Assembly (NCBI GenBank): GCA_035527255.1
Contig: DATLAW010000132.1
Span: 1 to 9,788, forward strand
Reading direction: 5' to 3'
Length of the DNA stretch: 9,788 bases
Source: Thermohalobaculum sp035527255
Lineage (GTDB): Bacteria > Pseudomonadota > Alphaproteobacteria > Rhodobacterales > Rhodobacteraceae
In this document: one piece after another, positions 7,198-9,788 of the stretch
Layout: every line of letters starts with the position of its first letter
How positions within the stretch are numbered: the first letter of the stretch is position 1
Position numbers and translations under genes: made by a program
The notes under the pieces: generated by a model
What the model saw: only the letters and a program-made list of their open reading frames with translations
What the model was told of the DNA's origin: nothing
Databases searched by the model: none

Positions 7198-7226
7198 TTG
7201 ACACATGCGCGCTAAACCAGTCTATC
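7198..7226 (+). promoter_or_regulatory. Candidate aspS promoter
   Basis: A perfect -35 box TTGACA (7198-7203) is followed after 17 bp by TCTATC (7221-7226), a moderate -10. It lies between the upstream terminator and aspS, about 60 bp before ATG 7289. Confidence 0.55.
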
Positions 7227-7288
7227 CCGGCACCGGATGAAGGGGTGCGCGGCTACCGGCGCGCGCCCTATCCTTGGGGGGTTAAGCC

Positions 7289-9190
7289 ATGCACGCCTAT
7301 CGCAGCCATACCTGTGCCGGACTGAACACCAGCCATGTGGGCCAAAACGTCCGCTTGTCGGGCTGGGTGCATCGGGTGCGCGATCACGGCGGCATTCTTT
7401 TCATCGATCTGCGCGACCATTACGGCATCACTCAGGTTTTGGCCGACCCCGACAGCCCGGCCTTTGCCAACGTCGAAAAGGTCCGCTCGGAGTGGGTGAT
7501 CCGCATCGACGGTGAGGTCAAGGCGCGCGATGCGGCGCTGGTTAATCCGAAGCTGGCGACCGGCGAGGTCGAGGTGTTTATCCGGGAAATTGAAGTACTT
7601 GGCGCGGCCGAGGAACTGCCGCTGCCGGTGTTCGGCGACCAGGAGTACCCGGAGGAGACGCGGCTGAAATACCGTTTCCTCGACCTGCGGCGCGAGGCGT
7701 TGCACGCCAACATCATGCTGCGCTCGGGGGTGATCTCGTCGATCCGGCGGCGTATGGTTGAGGGTGGCTTTACCGAATTCCAGACCCCGATCCTGACCGC
7801 CTCGTCGCCGGAAGGCGCGCGCGACTTTCTGGTGCCGTCGCGGCTGCATCCGGGTAAGTTCTACGCCCTGCCCCAGGCGCCGCAACAGTTCAAGCAGTTG
7901 ATCATGGTGGCGGGGTTCGACCGCTATTTCCAGATTGCGCCATGTTTCCGTGACGAAGATCCCCGTGCCGACCGATCGCCGGGCGAGTTCTATCAGCTGG
8001 ATATGGAGATGAGTTTTGTCGAGCAGGAGGACGTGTTCCAGGCCATCGAGCCGGTCATGCGCGGGGTCTTCGAGGAGTTCAGTGGCGGGCGTCCGGTAAC
8101 GCCGGAGTTCCCGCGGATTGCCTATGCCGACGCGATTTTGAAATACGGAACCGACAAACCGGATTTGCGGAATCCGATTGAGATGCAGGTGGTTAGCGAG
8201 CATTTCAAAGGGTCCGGCTTCCAGATTTTCGCCGGAATGCTGGAGAAACCCGGCACCGAGATCAGGGCGATCCCTGCCCCGGGTGGCGGTTCGCGGAAGT
8301 TCTGTGACCGGATGAATGCGTTCGCGCAGAAAGAGGGCCTGCCGGGGATGGGCTATATCTTTTGGCGTGAGGTCGAAGTAGAGGAAGAAATCGAGAAAAA
8401 GGCCCCGAAACGTCAAACGCCCGCAGACAACGGAAACCTAACAACAAACTTTATGATTACACCCGATCTCTCTGAGATCGTGAAAGTTAAAGTGAAAGTC
8501 AAGCGGATGGAAGCGGCTGGGCCGTTGGCCAAGAATATCGGGCCGGAACGGACCGAGGCGATCCGCCAGCAGCTTGGGCTTGGGGTTGGTGATGCGGCGT
8601 TCTTCCTGGGTGGCAAGCCGTCGGCATTTGTCGATGTGGCTGGCAAAGCACGTAATGTGATCAGTGAGGAACTTGGCCTAACCTCAAAGGATCGCTATGA
8701 TTTCTGCTGGATTGTTGACTTCCCGATGTTCGAGTGGGACGAGGAAAACAAGAAAGTCGATTTCTCGCATAACCCGTTTTCGATGCCGCAAGGTGGCTTG
8801 GAAGCGTTGGAGACGATGGACCCGCTGGAAATCCTTGGCTGGCAATATGACATTGTTTGCAATGGGATAGAGCTTTCCTCGGGGGCGATCCGGAACCACA
8901 AGCCGGAGATCATGTTCAAGGCGTTCGAGATTGCCGGTTACGACAAGACCACGGTCGAGGAAAAGTTCGGCGGGATGTTGAATGCATTCCGTTATGGCGC
9001 CCCGCCGCATGGCGGTATCGCGCCGGGAATTGATCGTATTGTCATGCTGTTAGCGGATGCCGAGAACATCCGTGAGGTGATCATGTTCCCGATGAACCAG
9101 CGGGCCGAGGACCTGATGATGCAGGCGCCGAGCGAGGCGACGACGCAGCAATTGCGCGATCTGCACATCCGGCTGATGCCGCAGGGTTAG
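7289..9190 (+). CDS. aspS: Aspartyl-tRNA synthetase, with an unusual in-frame insert
   Basis: A 633-residue bacterial-type class II AspRS that charges tRNA with aspartate. The OB-fold anticodon-binding domain (about 1-105) includes GWVHRVRDHGG. His33 sits at the position where non-discriminating AspRS (such as Pseudomonas aeruginosa) has His and E. coli has Leu, so it may also charge tRNA(Asn) for a GatCAB route. The catalytic core has motif 2, FRDEDPRADRSPGEFYQLD, with Arg221, and motif 3, GGIAPGIDRIVML, with Arg583. The bacterial GAD insertion domain lies between. Most bacterial AspRS are about 590-605 residues. The excess is a low-GC stretch at about residues 364-408, between YIFWRE and GPLAKNIGPERT. 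The reading frame and all catalytic motifs are intact, so the enzyme should be functional. A G-rich run gives a weak ribosome site. Confidence 0.97.
   Translation: MHAYRSHTCAGLNTSHVGQNVRLSGWVHRVRDHGGILFIDLRDHYGITQVLADPDSPAFANVEKVRSEWVIRIDGEVKARDAALVNPKLATGEVEVFIREIEVLGAAEELPLPVFGDQEYPEETRLKYRFLDLRREALHANIMLRSGVISSIRRRMVEGGFTEFQTPILTASSPEGARDFLVPSRLHPGKFYALPQAPQQFKQLIMVAGFDRYFQIAPCFRDEDPRADRSPGEFYQLDMEMSFVEQEDVFQAIEPVMRGVFEEFSGGRPVTPEFPRIAYADAILKYGTDKPDLRNPIEMQVVSEHFKGSGFQIFAGMLEKPGTEIRAIPAPGGGSRKFCDRMNAFAQKEGLPGMGYIFWREVEVEEEIEKKAPKRQTPADNGNLTTNFMITPDLSEIVKVKVKVKRMEAAGPLAKNIGPERTEAIRQQLGLGVGDAAFFLGGKPSAFVDVAGKARNVISEELGLTSKDRYDFCWIVDFPMFEWDEENKKVDFSHNPFSMPQGGLEALETMDPLEILGWQYDIVCNGIELSSGAIRNHKPEIMFKAFEIAGYDKTTVEEKFGGMLNAFRYGAPPHGGIAPGIDRIVMLLADAENIREVIMFPMNQRAEDLMMQAPSEATTQQLRDLHIRLMPQG
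8378..8512 (+). other. A-rich in-frame insert within the AspRS GAD region
   Basis: The 135 nt coding for about residues 364-408 read as a charged segment (VEEEIEKKAPKRQ), a polar linker, then ITPDLSEIVKVKVKVKRMEA. By hand count it is about 44% GC, well below the surrounding gene. It contains a perfect dyad, CGATCTC TCT GAGATCG (8464-8480), and four tandem GTNAAR codon pairs (8480-8503, Val-Lys four times). The flanks on both sides align with ordinary alphaproteobacterial AspRS as I know it, where only a few residues separate them. Exact edges need an alignment. Confidence 0.65.
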
Positions 9191-9192
9191 GC

Positions 9193-9217
9193 CAGCCCGA
9201 AACCGGGCTTCGGGCTG
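9193..9217 (+). terminator. Hairpin after aspS
   Basis: CAGCCCGAA (9193-9201) and TTCGGGCTG (9209-9217) form a perfect 9-bp stem with a 7-nt loop, starting 3 nt after the aspS stop. The T-tract is poor (AGATTCCTT), so termination may be partial or Rho-assisted. Confidence 0.6.
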
Positions 9218-9224
9218 AGATTCC

Positions 9225-9260
9225 TTCGGGAGTGTTTTAGGGGTGTTTCGGGAGTGTTTT
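9225..9260. repeat. Direct repeats TTCGGGAGTGTTTT with a degenerate middle copy
   Basis: TTCGGGAGTGTTTT occurs at 9225-9238 and 9247-9260, 22 bp apart. A degenerate copy, GGGGTGTTT (9240-9248), lies between them, giving roughly an 11-bp period. Such helical-turn-spaced repeats suggest a protein-binding array, and they resemble integrase arm sites in layout. No recombinase gene is next to them in the window. Confidence 0.55.
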
Positions 9261-9507
9261 GGTAGTCCACCCGACTCGACCTGCTCCCGGCCTGCAGAAA
9301 ACTCAAAAACACGGCCAGCGACTTGCCGCTTCGCACCATGCGACCGACGTCGCCGCAGGGCTGGGCGAGTCTTTGGGCGGCGATGTATTGAATCTACAGG
9401 TGAAAGGGAGGCGTTTACCATCACAATCGAGAACAGTTGTTCTTTGAAACTCTCAATGCATCAATTGAACCGCTTTAATTCGAAAAACATGACTAATGTA
9501 AGTGAAG

Positions 9508-9522
9508 TCAACTTTAAGTTGA
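9508..9522. promoter_or_regulatory. Operator-like palindrome over the -35 box of the right-edge gene
   Basis: TCAACTT T AAGTTGA is a perfect 7-bp inverted repeat around one base. Its right half overlaps the -35 hexamer at 9519-9524. That position is typical of a repressor site that blocks polymerase. The cognate regulator is unknown. Confidence 0.5.
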
Positions 9523-9547
9523 TTGCAAAGGCAGGCGTGTGTATATT
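9519..9547 (+). promoter_or_regulatory. Strong sigma70-type promoter for the right-edge gene
   Basis: TTGATT (9519-9524) and TATATT (9542-9547) are separated by exactly 17 bp in an AT-rich stretch. Transcription starting near 9554 would give a leader of about 37 nt that contains AAGGAG (9561-9566) and GGAG (9579-9582). Confidence 0.6.
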
Positions 9548-9590
9548 TGAGCGACGTTTTAAGGAGTTGTCCATTTGCGGAGTGCGTGAG

Positions 9591-9788
9591 ATGAGTACAA
9601 GCGTTGAGATCGAAAGAGAAGTTGCGGCGCCCGGCCCAACCCCACTGACAGCGAGCGGCGACCGGGACAACCAGATGGCGACGATTCACCAAATGCTGTC
9701 GGACGTCGAAAAAGAGATCGCAGCCGATCCCGTGGTTGAGGAGCCTGCGGAGCCGGCCGCGCCGGAGCCGACCATGATCGAGCGCGCT
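9591..9788 (+). CDS. Unrecognised acidic protein, N-terminal 66 residues; runs off the right edge
   Basis: From ATG 9591 the frame is open to the window end. The peptide is hydrophilic and acidic, with no signal peptide or membrane segment. It has MSTSVEIEREVAAPGPTPL, a likely helical stretch MATIHQMLSDVEKEIAADP, then the Pro/Ala/Glu-rich VVEEPAEPAAPEPTM. This looks like a flexible N-terminal region ahead of a domain that lies outside the window; I cannot assign a family. GGAG 8 nt before the ATG and the promoter at 9519-9547 support this start. In-frame ATGs at 9456 and 9489 would lie upstream of that promoter's start site. An in-frame GTG at 9582 is a minor alternative. Confidence 0.6.
   Translation, partial: MSTSVEIEREVAAPGPTPLTASGDRDNQMATIHQMLSDVEKEIAADPVVEEPAEPAAPEPTMIERA

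Larger units (their letters stand above)
9191..9590. other. Intergenic region between aspS and the right-edge gene
   Basis: This 400-bp stretch holds the aspS hairpin, GGGAGTGTTTT repeats, a GC-rich middle part (9260-9420) in which I see no convincing gene, and an AT-rich part (9430-9560) with palindromes and a promoter. The frame of the downstream gene is open from 9219 onward without a stop, so the gene could begin earlier than assumed, at ATG 9456 or 9489. Neither of those has a ribosome site. No tRNA was recognised. Confidence 0.5.

Noticed and set aside
7268..8416. A 382-codon minus-strand frame opposite aspS
   Set aside because: It is the antisense shadow of a clearly real AspRS gene and has low-complexity Arg/His/Leu-rich composition typical of GC-rich antisense frames.
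9259..9447. A 62-codon plus-strand frame after aspS
   Set aside because: It has no ribosome site, no hydrophobic core or family resemblance, and starts within the direct repeat region.

Overview
The window looks like chromosomal DNA of a GC-rich alphaproteobacterium, probably Rhodospirillales-like. The evidence is the alphaproteobacterial form of AspRS (motif 2 reading GEFYQLDMEMSF), a PAS_5-family protein, and a homocysteine methyltransferase / B12 protein / DUF1638 cluster of a kind I know from alphaproteobacteria. No genus can be named from sequence alone.

Left end (1-1078): the start of a DUF4102-type tyrosine integrase runs leftward out of the window. Behind it lie GTGTAAGCA iterons, probably integrase arm sites. 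Immediately to the right is a PAS_5 gene whose N-terminal part appears to be missing. I read this as one end of an integrated element that cut into the PAS_5 gene.

Minus-strand methyl-transfer cluster (3713 down to 1079): homocysteine S-methyltransferase, then a corrinoid (B12-binding) protein, then a DUF1638 protein. Together they look like the homocysteine and cobalamin modules of a split B12-dependent methionine synthase plus an accessory factor. The folate-binding and reactivation modules are not in this window. SufE, the sulfur carrier for Fe-S cluster assembly, lies just upstream on the same strand and is probably a separate unit.

Middle (4258-7288): an uncharacterised plus-strand lipoprotein gene diverges from sufE and converges on rnd (ribonuclease D), with a strong hairpin between their stops. 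A 339-bp intergenic stretch then carries a good sigma70-type promoter for an OmpA-family lipoprotein with a glycine zipper, which ends in a clear intrinsic terminator.

Right end (7198-9788): aspS has its own promoter and encodes an AspRS that carries an A-rich in-frame insert of about 45 residues in the GAD region. Downstream are a hairpin, short direct repeats, and an AT-rich segment with a near-consensus promoter whose -35 box overlaps a perfect palindrome. That promoter drives the start of an unrecognised acidic, Ala/Pro/Glu-rich protein that runs out of the window.

Most of the window is core housekeeping DNA. The less ordinary parts are the element junction at the left, the split methionine synthase cluster, the AspRS insert and the regulated promoter at the right end.
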